Source: Chryseobacterium gleum
GTDB lineage: Bacteria > Bacteroidota > Bacteroidia > Flavobacteriales_D > Crocinitomicaceae
Length of the DNA stretch: 64,000 bases
Assembly (NCBI GenBank): GCA_945862165.1
Contig: CAMAXI010000006.1
Location: 1 to 64,000 of the forward strand
Direction of reading: 5' to 3'
In this document: piece by piece, positions 10,110 to 18,361 of the stretch
How positions within the stretch are numbered: position 1 is the first letter of the stretch
Layout of the letters: each line of letters begins with the position of its first letter
Program-made: the position numbers and the translations under genes
Notes under the pieces: model-generated
The model's database searches: none
The model's input: the letters and a program-made list of their open reading frames with translations, nothing else
Told to the model about the DNA's origin: nothing

Positions 10110-10139
10110 TGTCCAGTTTATTGCGTTAAAAACTGGACA
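10110..10139. promoter_or_regulatory. Operator-like inverted repeat, copy 2 (TGTCCAGTTT / AAACTGGACA)
   Basis: The arms at 10110-10119 and 10130-10139 are identical to those of copy 1, again with ten bases between them. The site lies 25 bases beyond the end of mcrC and about 250 bases upstream of the abiEi start. It is either a second, distal operator that could support looping, or one side of a duplication that encloses the palindrome. Confidence 0.6.
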
Positions 10140-10164
10140 AATTATAAGTTTTTATTTTTTAAAA

Positions 10165-11505
10165 TCAAGATAAAATCAACGAAACTTCTTGCATGTAAAT
10201 CTTTCTATAAGATGTTGATTTTCTTACTTTATCATCTTTAATAATTCCTATTTTTTCATTCAGCCCAATGTCTTCAGTATTTTCATCTTCATAGTCTTCT
10301 TCAGATTTTAATTCACTTGGATAAACAATGTATGCAGGAATCAACTGATTTTCTGGGACTTTTAGGATATCATATATTTTATTCAGTCGAGCATACCCAG
10401 AAATTTGTCGGGCATCATCCATCGAAGGATTACCACTTTTGTATCGAGGTTTGTATTTTGCATCAACAACTGCTTTAAAATCTCCTTCATTTATGATAAA
10501 ATCTAATTCTTGAGAATTGGTCTTTAAATGGTATTGTACGCTTTGATAACCTGTAAATTTTTCTTTTAATTTTTTGAAAACATACAATTCAAACAACTTA
10601 CTCATATCTATCCAATGTGGTGGATATGCTTTATTCACTTCCGATGTTTTGGTTAAATTATGATCAAGCAATTTAAGAATTTGATTTCCAAGTTGAATTG
10701 CTGTATTGTATTCTCTATAAAGAGGGTTATTTTCTTTTTGTTTGAATTGGTAAAACTTTTCGTCAGAAACTGTTTGAAAACCACCTAAACAATACGATAA
10801 AGGTTCTAAAAGTGTATTCTTTAATCCTTCTTCTTGAAAATTATGCAATAGTGTACTAACATACTTCAGCACATATTTCAAAAAACGATTAGCTGCTGAA
10901 TCAACCCCAAATTCTTGATAGGAACAAACTGTATTTGTTAACCGATTACGCACAACATTTTCTCGAATTTGTTGTGAAACTATAATCTTTCCTTTGATAC
11001 GTGACTCTAAGTTTTCCCTAACTCGATAATACTCTTTTTTTAACCCTTTTCTGACAATTGAACGAACGGTCATTAGGAACTGGGCAACTAAAAAGGGTGT
11101 TAATGCAACTTCGTAATTTCCTTCTACTGTTATCCAATCTTCATTAAAATGAATTTCCATTAACCCTACTAAATGATTCAAGTTTTCAGGTTCTTTTAAT
11201 GCCTCAATAAGTATTTTAATATGATTTAGTTTTTTATTCTCATCATTTAATTTTGGTTCAATTAAAACTGGTTTATCCCACGGACGTAGCCATCCTAAAC
11301 CAATATAATAAGAACTTTCAATGTAAACTTGATCCTCTAAAATGGATACAGAAAGACAAGGACGATTGAAATCTCCGTTAAAATAAATGGATGATTGAGC
11401 AAATCTATTTTCTAAAATAAAGTTCTCCGAATATGCTTCATTTAGACACTTTAGATGCTCTGATTTATCTTTATAAAATTGAAAATGTTCAGTTATTTTT
11501 AACAT
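10165..11505 (-). CDS. mcrC: McrC-family nuclease subunit of a McrBC type IV restriction system
   Basis: A 446-residue endonuclease partner of McrB, which together cleave DNA carrying modified cytosines. The family's N-terminal part is present (YYIGLGWLRPWDKP, then I-E-P-K). The C-terminal PD-(D/E)xK nuclease reads D335 in ELDF and D348-A-K350 in VVDAKYKP. Its start overlaps the end of mcrB by 7 bases, so the subunits are coupled. A 303-base gap with palindromes follows, which probably ends this operon segment. Confidence 0.92.
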   Translation of the reverse strand: MLKITEHFQFYKDKSEHLKCLNEAYSENFILENRFAQSSIYFNGDFNRPCLSVSILEDQVYIESSYYIGLGWLRPWDKPVLIEPKLNDENKKLNHIKILIEALKEPENLNHLVGLMEIHFNEDWITVEGNYEVALTPFLVAQFLMTVRSIVRKGLKKEYYRVRENLESRIKGKIIVSQQIRENVVRNRLTNTVCSYQEFGVDSAANRFLKYVLKYVSTLLHNFQEEGLKNTLLEPLSYCLGGFQTVSDEKFYQFKQKENNPLYREYNTAIQLGNQILKLLDHNLTKTSEVNKAYPPHWIDMSKLFELYVFKKLKEKFTGYQSVQYHLKTNSQELDFIINEGDFKAVVDAKYKPRYKSGNPSMDDARQISGYARLNKIYDILKVPENQLIPAYIVYPSELKSEEDYEDENTEDIGLNEKIGIIKDDKVRKSTSYRKIYMQEVSLILS

Positions 11506-13385
11506 GATAATTTTTCGATTTCAGCCAATGCACTTTGTTTCAAAATACCATCTTTTACATACTCTTTTAAGATAGGTTTAATTTCATATCTCAATCGAAT
11601 ATCCATTGTACCACCATCTTCGTCTTTTTTAATAAAGTAAGAGTGACCTAATTGGACTTCTTCAGGTTTAAATTCTTCTGACAAATGTTCTGAATGAGTA
11701 CCATCGTCATTTTTAAATAATACACGGACCTTATCAAATAACCCACTATCAAATGAAACATTGTCATCGTTTGATAAATCTTCGGGTAAAACATCTACAA
11801 AAGCAAAACGTCTTCGAATAGCATAATCTATCTGAGAAACACTTCTATCTGCGGTATTCATCGTACCAATAATATATAAATTTTCAGGAACTTGAATCTC
11901 ATGATTACCATCAATTGCGTACATACCACTGATTTTTTCACCTCTATATTCTAAAGCATAGATTAATTCACCTAAAACAGAAGATAAGTTTGCCCTATTT
12001 ATTTCATCAATAATTAAAACATATTTTTTTGCATCTATTTTTTCAATCTCACATTGTGCATTTACTTCTTTAGTGAACAGCAATTTGTTTGTTTCTAAAT
12101 ATGTTCTAAAACTATCCAAGACCTTGATATAATAAGTCGCGTGCCAATTTGCTAAACCTGAAAGATTTAAATTCTTTTTAATATCTTGTCTAGTTTTATT
12201 TTCATCTAAATAGGCCTGAACCAAATCATCAAATAACATTCGATTTCCTAATTTTGTCCAGCCTTTTTTCCCTTTATAACGAAAAGCATTTTGTTCTACT
12301 CCTGTTATATCAACTTTTTCTGTAATAGGCATTCTTAAATTCGTTATAATTTCACTCTGAATTTCTTTGACGAAATTATCAAAGTTCATATAAACCCAAT
12401 TTTCCTTTGAAATAGTTCCTATATCTTTTTTACTATCAATAATATTTTGCTTTGCTAGTTCAATGATATTACCAAATATTTTATTTTCAGGCTCATATAG
12501 TAAGCCATCACCTTTTTCATTTGGTTGAATTACAATTCCTCGAATAAAATCTTCATAAGTATAAGAAGGATGAAATTGAACAAGTTGAATCTGATCTAAA
12601 TCATACTCTAAGTCGTTTCTATCAGTCTTAACTATTGCATTCGCCAATTCTTTCGCCAATTTTGTTTTACCCGTTCCTGGAGGTCCTTGAAGGATAATTT
12701 GCTTTTTGTATTCTAATAATTCTATGTATTCTTGCATAATTAATTCTTTTAAAACAGCTGATTTCTTATTATTTACATTGTTAATTAAATGATATAAAAG
12801 AGCTCTAGCTCCAAAATGAGGACTTAAAGAAACACGAAGTCTATCAGTATGTTTGTTACCATCCCATCTAAAAACTAAAGGCATCAAATAATTATCAAAA
12901 TTAGGTTTGTCTTCAATGATTGCTTTTATAAGTAAAATTATATCATGCCAATGATTATTATTTTCAAAATTTCTATAATACTGATTTGATCTACCTTGTT
13001 TTGATATTAATTGTATCGCACCATTTCCAGCGTTATTTGCTAATTTTAATAGTTCATTTTTAAACTCATCATCTTTAGTAATATCATTGATGATTAAATC
13101 ATTAATATCTGTTTCTCCTGATGATTGTGGCCATTTATGTATGTCAATATCTAACCAATACACTTTGTTCCCAAAAAACTTTTCAATGTGTTCAGGATTT
13201 TTGACGGCTGGGGCTTTTGAAATTTCTTTGTAATATAATTTTTTAGTTGTAAACTTTGTACCATTAAAGTCATAAGTTACTATAACAACCTTTTGAAGAT
13301 TATCTCGTTCAAAATCTGAAGTAACATCTTCTATTTCAATATTAATTGAATTGAAATATTGGATTAAATCTTTAAAATTATTCAT
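11499..13385 (-). CDS. mcrB: McrB-family AAA+ GTPase of a McrBC type IV restriction system
   Basis: A 628-residue motor subunit. Residues 1-225 are an unassigned N-terminal region that presumably recognises the modified base. An AAA+ domain follows: Walker A GPPGTGKT at 234-241, the McrB-typical HPSYTYEDFIRG, the Walker B region IDEINRANLS near 458, and GTMNTADRSV with a following IRRRF arginine finger near 508-525. McrB proteins are unusual AAA+ enzymes that use GTP. A gap of 12 bases separates it from the coiled-coil gene upstream. The N-terminus differs from the E. coli prototype, so the recognised modification cannot be predicted. Confidence 0.92.
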   Translation of the reverse strand: MNNFKDLIQYFNSINIEIEDVTSDFERDNLQKVVIVTYDFNGTKFTTKKLYYKEISKAPAVKNPEHIEKFFGNKVYWLDIDIHKWPQSSGETDINDLIINDITKDDEFKNELLKLANNAGNGAIQLISKQGRSNQYYRNFENNNHWHDIILLIKAIIEDKPNFDNYLMPLVFRWDGNKHTDRLRVSLSPHFGARALLYHLINNVNNKKSAVLKELIMQEYIELLEYKKQIILQGPPGTGKTKLAKELANAIVKTDRNDLEYDLDQIQLVQFHPSYTYEDFIRGIVIQPNEKGDGLLYEPENKIFGNIIELAKQNIIDSKKDIGTISKENWVYMNFDNFVKEIQSEIITNLRMPITEKVDITGVEQNAFRYKGKKGWTKLGNRMLFDDLVQAYLDENKTRQDIKKNLNLSGLANWHATYYIKVLDSFRTYLETNKLLFTKEVNAQCEIEKIDAKKYVLIIDEINRANLSSVLGELIYALEYRGEKISGMYAIDGNHEIQVPENLYIIGTMNTADRSVSQIDYAIRRRFAFVDVLPEDLSNDDNVSFDSGLFDKVRVLFKNDDGTHSEHLSEEFKPEEVQLGHSYFIKKDEDGGTMDIRLRYEIKPILKEYVKDGILKQSALAEIEKLSC

Positions 13386-13397
13386 TTAGTGTCTTTT

Positions 13398-13979
13398 TTA
13401 TTTTAACCACCTACCTAATTCCCTAACTCCATCAGACAATTCCTTCAAAATCTCAGTTGCTACCGTTGCTTCAATAATTTTCTCACCAGTAACCTCAACC
13501 AATTTTCCTTTTACCAACTGAAACCACGTTTTCTTGCCTAAATTGAAATGGTTCTTTAATGATTCTATTTCTTCGAATAAAATTTCTTGACCTAATTCTT
13601 GCTTGTTTAATTTCTCAATTATCTCATTCAATTTGTTGTGTAATGAGGTTTCCTCTTCTACAGAAAATTTATCTTCGTTTTTAGGTTCGAATGTGAAATA
13701 TTCATTGATGGTATCTATTTCTTGTTCCATTAAAAACACCCCTAAACTTCTTTCTTTATCGTACTTGCAATTTTCATTCGTACACGTTTCTTCATGTTTC
13801 GCAACATCTTTTTTAGTCTCAGAAATTAACACTTTCAAAAAATCTAATTTGTCTTTGTCTCGGTTGAAAACAGCTAGTTTGGAATCTAAACTGTCTTTTA
13901 GATTTTCAAGGTTATTTTGTTTACTGGAAATAAAAACTTTTTTAGCAAATTGTTTGGCTTGGGATTCAGGGATGGTCAT
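13398..13979 (-). CDS. Coiled-coil protein coupled to AbiH, function unknown
   Basis: A 193-residue hydrophilic protein that I do not recognise. Residues 1-70 and 105-150 are rich in K, E, L and N in heptad-like runs. A Cys pair occurs in the middle (CTNENC). The C-terminal 45 residues form an amphipathic stretch (WFQLVKGKLVEVTGEKIIEA onward) that could pack on a partner or a membrane. There is no catalytic signature. The start codon overlaps the end of the AbiH gene as a 4-base ATGA, so the two are probably made in a fixed ratio. An AbiH accessory or immunity role is inferred from context only. McrB begins 12 bases downstream. Confidence 0.8.
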   Translation of the reverse strand: MTIPESQAKQFAKKVFISSKQNNLENLKDSLDSKLAVFNRDKDKLDFLKVLISETKKDVAKHEETCTNENCKYDKERSLGVFLMEQEIDTINEYFTFEPKNEDKFSVEEETSLHNKLNEIIEKLNKQELGQEILFEEIESLKNHFNLGKKTWFQLVKGKLVEVTGEKIIEATVATEILKELSDGVRELGRWLK

Positions 13980-14968
13980 TTATTATTTATTTTCAAAAGT
14001 GATTTAACCAAAAAAGGATGAATATTTTCACTCTTAATTCCAAATGATACTAATTTTTCTTTTTTAAATTCCATCTCTTCTTTTATAAGACATGAAACAA
14101 ACCAATGAGTATCATCTTTTACAGATGAAAAAATCTTCTCAAAATATTTTTTATCTACATCAGCAAGTGAATGTCCAAATACAATGATTTCATCAATAGT
14201 AGATAATGATTTAAAGTAAGCATCATTTTCTTTAATAATCTTTTCAGAATTCTTATATGAATTCGTAAAATATTTAAAGAGAGCATCTTTTCCTAATTCA
14301 ATTGACATATCATATTGATCACTCATCCAATCATTCCAATCTTGTAATTCTTCAAAAGTAGCATTTTCAGGTGGAGTCGGGATTTCCGGTACAAAGGAAT
14401 TAACTGTAAAACCGTGCCCCAATATCAAAAGCTTTTCACTATCAGCATTATTGTGTGTATAATTAATATTAGTATCATCAACTCCATAATAATATTGTAA
14501 GGAGTTGGTGTAATTAAAATTAAAAAAACGAGCTTCTTTATCAATAAACAATTCTGAACCTATATTAAGGCTAGGATAATTTATTTGACGTATGAAAGCT
14601 TTGAATATATTAAACAGATTTAAAGAGAGATTATCTCGAATTTCGGAGACATATGTTTCTATTGCACCAATATCTTTATAATAATCATCTGAACCTAAAT
14701 CGGCAGCATATTCAGCATTATCATCTATTATTTCATCAAAATATAAATTTGCCAATGAAACTTCAAATTCATTCCATTCTGTAACGTTTAGAGTAGATTG
14801 ATCATATCGGTCTAATTCAGGCATTCCAAGATACTTAACAAGTAAATCATATATATCACATTCATTATCTTGTAAATACAATCCAAAAGAGGAATACCAA
14901 GTGTCTAAACCATGATGTAGGTCAAATCCATTTCCAATAATATATAGAGTATTTGATTTTACTTTCAT
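13976..14968 (-). CDS. AbiH-family phage abortive-infection protein
   Basis: A 330-residue protein opening with the AbiH hallmark TLYIIGNGFDLHHGLDT (residues 7-23). Two further family blocks are ARFFNFNYTNSLQ in the middle and DEIIVFGHSLADVDKKYF near residue 265. AbiH proteins provide abortive infection as single genes in lactococci; the biochemical activity is not settled. Here it begins 31 bases after the RloC-like gene and overlaps the coiled-coil gene by 4 bases. The length is within the usual range and the gene is intact. Confidence 0.9.
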   Translation of the reverse strand: MKVKSNTLYIIGNGFDLHHGLDTWYSSFGLYLQDNECDIYDLLVKYLGMPELDRYDQSTLNVTEWNEFEVSLANLYFDEIIDDNAEYAADLGSDDYYKDIGAIETYVSEIRDNLSLNLFNIFKAFIRQINYPSLNIGSELFIDKEARFFNFNYTNSLQYYYGVDDTNINYTHNNADSEKLLILGHGFTVNSFVPEIPTPPENATFEELQDWNDWMSDQYDMSIELGKDALFKYFTNSYKNSEKIIKENDAYFKSLSTIDEIIVFGHSLADVDKKYFEKIFSSVKDDTHWFVSCLIKEEMEFKKEKLVSFGIKSENIHPFLVKSLLKINNK

Positions 14969-14999
14969 TTATTAATTATTTTAATCTAAAAAATAATCT

Positions 15000-17234
15000 T
15001 TATACTTCAATTAATTCATTTTCTTCCGCTTTAATTCCCATCATCATATTATAATGACCTATGTTTTCGGTGTGAATAAAAATATTCTTAAACACATCTA
15101 AATATTTATTGATAGTATCTTCTGGTGATTCTATATATAAATCATCCGGCAAGGTATGAGATCCTTCGTTTGTCCAACTTAATAAAGATCTACAAATTTC
15201 TCTTTCTTCTTGAGCAGAGAATTTATTTATCAATACATCATCTCGTTTATTTCCCAAAATATTGAAATAGTTTTCCAAAATTCGTCTCAAGGTATTTTGT
15301 ATCGTAATACCCGAATTATTCTCCCATTCTTTTATTTCACGCCATAGTAATTCATAAGACGATTGAATAGGATTGTTATCCGCATAATAATGAATTGAAG
15401 AAACTTTGTTTTTTTTACGTAGAATCCAAAATTGAGATTTCTCACCTTTTCTATTCAACCCTTCGTAGGAAACTTCTTTATGAAAATAAACATTGTGGGT
15501 AAGAAGGATAATTTGTTTGATATTTCCCTCATCAGATTTTACAGTTTTGATTATTTCCTTAATCAATGTGCTTACTACAAATAACACATTACTATCTAAA
15601 CTAGAAATGGGGTCATCAATAACTAAGATTCTTTCTTCATTAACAGATTCTTCTGTTTCACCTCCTTTAGCACGTTGCAAATAATACAAAAAAGTAATAA
15701 ATGTAATTTCACCTTCACTTAGAGTATCTTCAGCACTTTCACCATCTTCACGTTGAATTTGATAAAATCCATTTTCCGGTGTGGGTACAATTTCAAAGTT
15801 TAGAAAACCATAGGATTTCAAAAGTCTATTGATTTCATCCACAGTTGGCTGAATACTTGTAATGTTTTTGCTTAAATTTTGGATTTCAGTTATTAACGTA
15901 CTGTGTTCAGTGAGCTTTGTGTTTAGTTGAGTTTGTAATGCTAAAATACCAGAATCTAACCCGTTTTTATTAGTGTTGTACTTTGTAATTTCGTTTCTAA
16001 ATTCTTCTATAATGAATTTCCATATTGATTGAATCAATGTACTTTTTTCAGTATTGAAATTGAGTACTATGTCGTTGTGTTTTGTGATTTCTGCATTGGC
16101 AATTTTTATTAAATCATTTATCAAGTCAAGTTGTTCGTTGAGCGATATTAATTCAACACTTCTGCTTGGTTCTTTTAATTTGTTGTTTAAAAATTCACTA
16201 TTGGTCGTATTCTGACTTATTAATGTTTTTAGATAAGCTGAAAACTTATCTATATTCAATTTAGAGCCTGTAAAGTTCTTTTGGTTTGTTTCAATTTCGT
16301 TTAGCTCATTGATAATATTTTGAGTCAATGAATTGTATTCTTGTTTTAATTCTTTAAGTGATTTTATATCTGTTAAATAAGTTTCATCAAAAAAGCTCTC
16401 TAATTGATTTTTGAAATCATCTGTAATTGTTTTTTGTTGACAAAATGGGCAAGTTTCATCCTCTTCTTGAATATAAGTTCTCCCTTGGTTGACCCAATCG
16501 GTTATATTCAATTTTTGAATTAATTTGGCAATATCTACATCAGCTTTCCCAATAATTATTTTTGCCCAAATTGTATTAACTTCAATTTCAATTATTCTGT
16601 CATAATTAATTTCGTTTATCGATAATATATTTTGTGGAACTTCTCCAAAAATTGTTTTTGCCTTTTCCCTTAGCTCTTCTAAAGTTAATAAAGTAGCGGA
16701 GTTATTCTCAAATTCTTGAAGCAACCTATTTTTGTATAATTCTCCAGATCTCATTGAACCAACAAAGGCTTCCTTAAATTCTTGATCATACCTTTTATAG
16801 ATATTCTTCCAACAACTTTCTGTAAATTCCTTTTCTAAATTCTCTCTTTTCTTATTTTGAACGTTTAGTGTTTCACGCTTTTTTAGCCCATCAGCTTTTA
16901 TCGTTTTAAGTTGCTCGTTTTTATCTTCAATGACCTGAATTTCCTCTTTTGTAGCCTGTCCAAGTGTAAATACACCATTCAATTTACCTTTGCCAAAGTT
17001 CTGCTCTCTAAACTCTTTGTTGTAAACTAAAGTATTGAGTGGAGTTTGATTCTCCCAATTTAAAACACAATTAGCAAATTTCGTATCACCAGGATTCAGC
17101 AAAAAGTTTGATAAAGTTGTTTTACCACATCCATTAGCCCCATAGATAAAGTTTATTTTTTTTAAACTATCTATTTCAACCCCATTTATTGAATCATAGG
17201 TTGCTACATTTTTAATGTTGATGGATGTAATCAT
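15000..17234 (-). CDS. rloC: RloC-like anticodon nuclease (ABC/Rad50-type ATPase with zinc hook)
   Basis: A 744-residue ABC-type ATPase of the AAA_13/PrrC-RloC group. Walker A GANGCGKTT is at 32-40, and the family block LVYNKEFREQNF is near 65-76. Long coiled coils flank a Rad50-like zinc hook, C262-P-F-C265. The signature LSEGE is near 506, Walker B LVIDDPISSLD near 533-543, and an H-loop THN follows. In the C-terminal part R650-x3-E654 and H693 (in NEGSH) resemble the Arg-Glu-His catalytic triad of anticodon nucleases. RloC proteins cut tRNA, excising the wobble nucleotide, and respond to DNA damage or restriction failure. Placement directly after hsdS (1-base overlap, TAATG) matches the known linkage of rlo genes to type I hsd loci. 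The nuclease assignment rests on spacing of a few residues. Confidence 0.75.
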   Translation of the reverse strand: MITSINIKNVATYDSINGVEIDSLKKINFIYGANGCGKTTLSNFLLNPGDTKFANCVLNWENQTPLNTLVYNKEFREQNFGKGKLNGVFTLGQATKEEIQVIEDKNEQLKTIKADGLKKRETLNVQNKKRENLEKEFTESCWKNIYKRYDQEFKEAFVGSMRSGELYKNRLLQEFENNSATLLTLEELREKAKTIFGEVPQNILSINEINYDRIIEIEVNTIWAKIIIGKADVDIAKLIQKLNITDWVNQGRTYIQEEDETCPFCQQKTITDDFKNQLESFFDETYLTDIKSLKELKQEYNSLTQNIINELNEIETNQKNFTGSKLNIDKFSAYLKTLISQNTTNSEFLNNKLKEPSRSVELISLNEQLDLINDLIKIANAEITKHNDIVLNFNTEKSTLIQSIWKFIIEEFRNEITKYNTNKNGLDSGILALQTQLNTKLTEHSTLITEIQNLSKNITSIQPTVDEINRLLKSYGFLNFEIVPTPENGFYQIQREDGESAEDTLSEGEITFITFLYYLQRAKGGETEESVNEERILVIDDPISSLDSNVLFVVSTLIKEIIKTVKSDEGNIKQIILLTHNVYFHKEVSYEGLNRKGEKSQFWILRKKNKVSSIHYYADNNPIQSSYELLWREIKEWENNSGITIQNTLRRILENYFNILGNKRDDVLINKFSAQEEREICRSLLSWTNEGSHTLPDDLYIESPEDTINKYLDVFKNIFIHTENIGHYNMMMGIKAEENELIEV

Positions 17235-18361
17235 TAGGGATTTACAGTTTCAAGTTTCACACTCTCCACCACACCTTTCATCAGCACAGGACAAAGTGGT
17301 TTAATGGTGTTCTTTAATTGTTCATTAATACGTTTGCGAGTTTCTAAAGTATGATAAATGGTCACAATTGCTTCTTGCACTTTGATGTTGGGAATGGGTA
17401 ATTTTATATTACACAAATCTTCCCAATTGAAATTTTCTCTTGCACTTCCCCAAGAATGAAATCTTGCATATCGGTCAAATTCTTCTCTTTTTAAAAATAA
17501 GAAAAGGTATTCTGGTAGAAGTTTATCTAAATCTTTTACTCTAAATGTTATGTAAATTGGTGAAACAACAATATTGTGAGCAAAATCGGATAATGCTACG
17601 GCTAGACATCTCCAAGTATCTGTTGTTGGAACATAGGCAAAATCTCTATTTCTAACAATCCTATAATTTGACAATTCTTTTAAATTTACTCGAGATTGAG
17701 GCACCCTGAATTTTTTTTGTGTACTCATTCCCATTACCTCACGAATATTGTTGTCCCAATTCTTTTCTTCTGTTCTTTCAAGATATTCTCCAAGTAATTT
17801 CTGTTCTTCCGTTTTGATCAGGTTTTCAATATAAGTATCACAAATTAATTGTAGATCTTCCAAACTATTTTGATATACTTTTTGGTTAATCATTAAGCCA
17901 TTGTAGATTGCAACAAACTTTCGTTGAAGACCAATGTTTGGGATTGGAATTTCTATGTCACAAAGACGTTCCCATTCTAAACCTCCTCTTACACTTGAAT
18001 CACAATAAGTCCAAGCACGTCTATCAAATTCAAGTCTTTGAAATTCCATCATTAAATATTCGGGCAACAACTTGTTTTCGTCTTTTACTTCAAATGTTAT
18101 ATACGCTGGTGAAACTATAGCAGGTTTGTCAATTTGATATAATGCTACAGGTAAAACTTCATCTCTGTTAACGTGCATCAGGTTAGTTGCAAATTGCCCC
18201 TTTGTAATTAGTTTGTATTTTGATAAATCAAGACCAGAAGTATTTGCAACTGAAGGCATGAAATTTTTAAAAATATTCACTCCTAAAAGATTTGTTGTAA
18301 TCAAATCCTTGTTTTTATTGTTAACAATTTGAATGTAATCTCCAATCTTTTTAAAGCTCAT
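17234..18361 (-). CDS. hsdS: Type I restriction-modification specificity subunit S
   Basis: A 375-residue DNA-recognition subunit with two target-recognition domains, about 1-150 and 190-345. Each ends in the same conserved block (CDIEIPIPN, then CNIKLPIPN) followed by a helical spacer. The two half-sites of the bipartite target are read by these two domains, which differ in sequence. The gene overlaps hsdM by 11 bases and abuts the RloC-like gene with a 1-base overlap. The length is that of a complete subunit. The target sequence cannot be predicted. Confidence 0.93.
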   Translation of the reverse strand: MSFKKIGDYIQIVNNKNKDLITTNLLGVNIFKNFMPSVANTSGLDLSKYKLITKGQFATNLMHVNRDEVLPVALYQIDKPAIVSPAYITFEVKDENKLLPEYLMMEFQRLEFDRRAWTYCDSSVRGGLEWERLCDIEIPIPNIGLQRKFVAIYNGLMINQKVYQNSLEDLQLICDTYIENLIKTEEQKLLGEYLERTEEKNWDNNIREVMGMSTQKKFRVPQSRVNLKELSNYRIVRNRDFAYVPTTDTWRCLAVALSDFAHNIVVSPIYITFRVKDLDKLLPEYLFLFLKREEFDRYARFHSWGSARENFNWEDLCNIKLPIPNIKVQEAIVTIYHTLETRKRINEQLKNTIKPLCPVLMKGVVESVKLETVNP

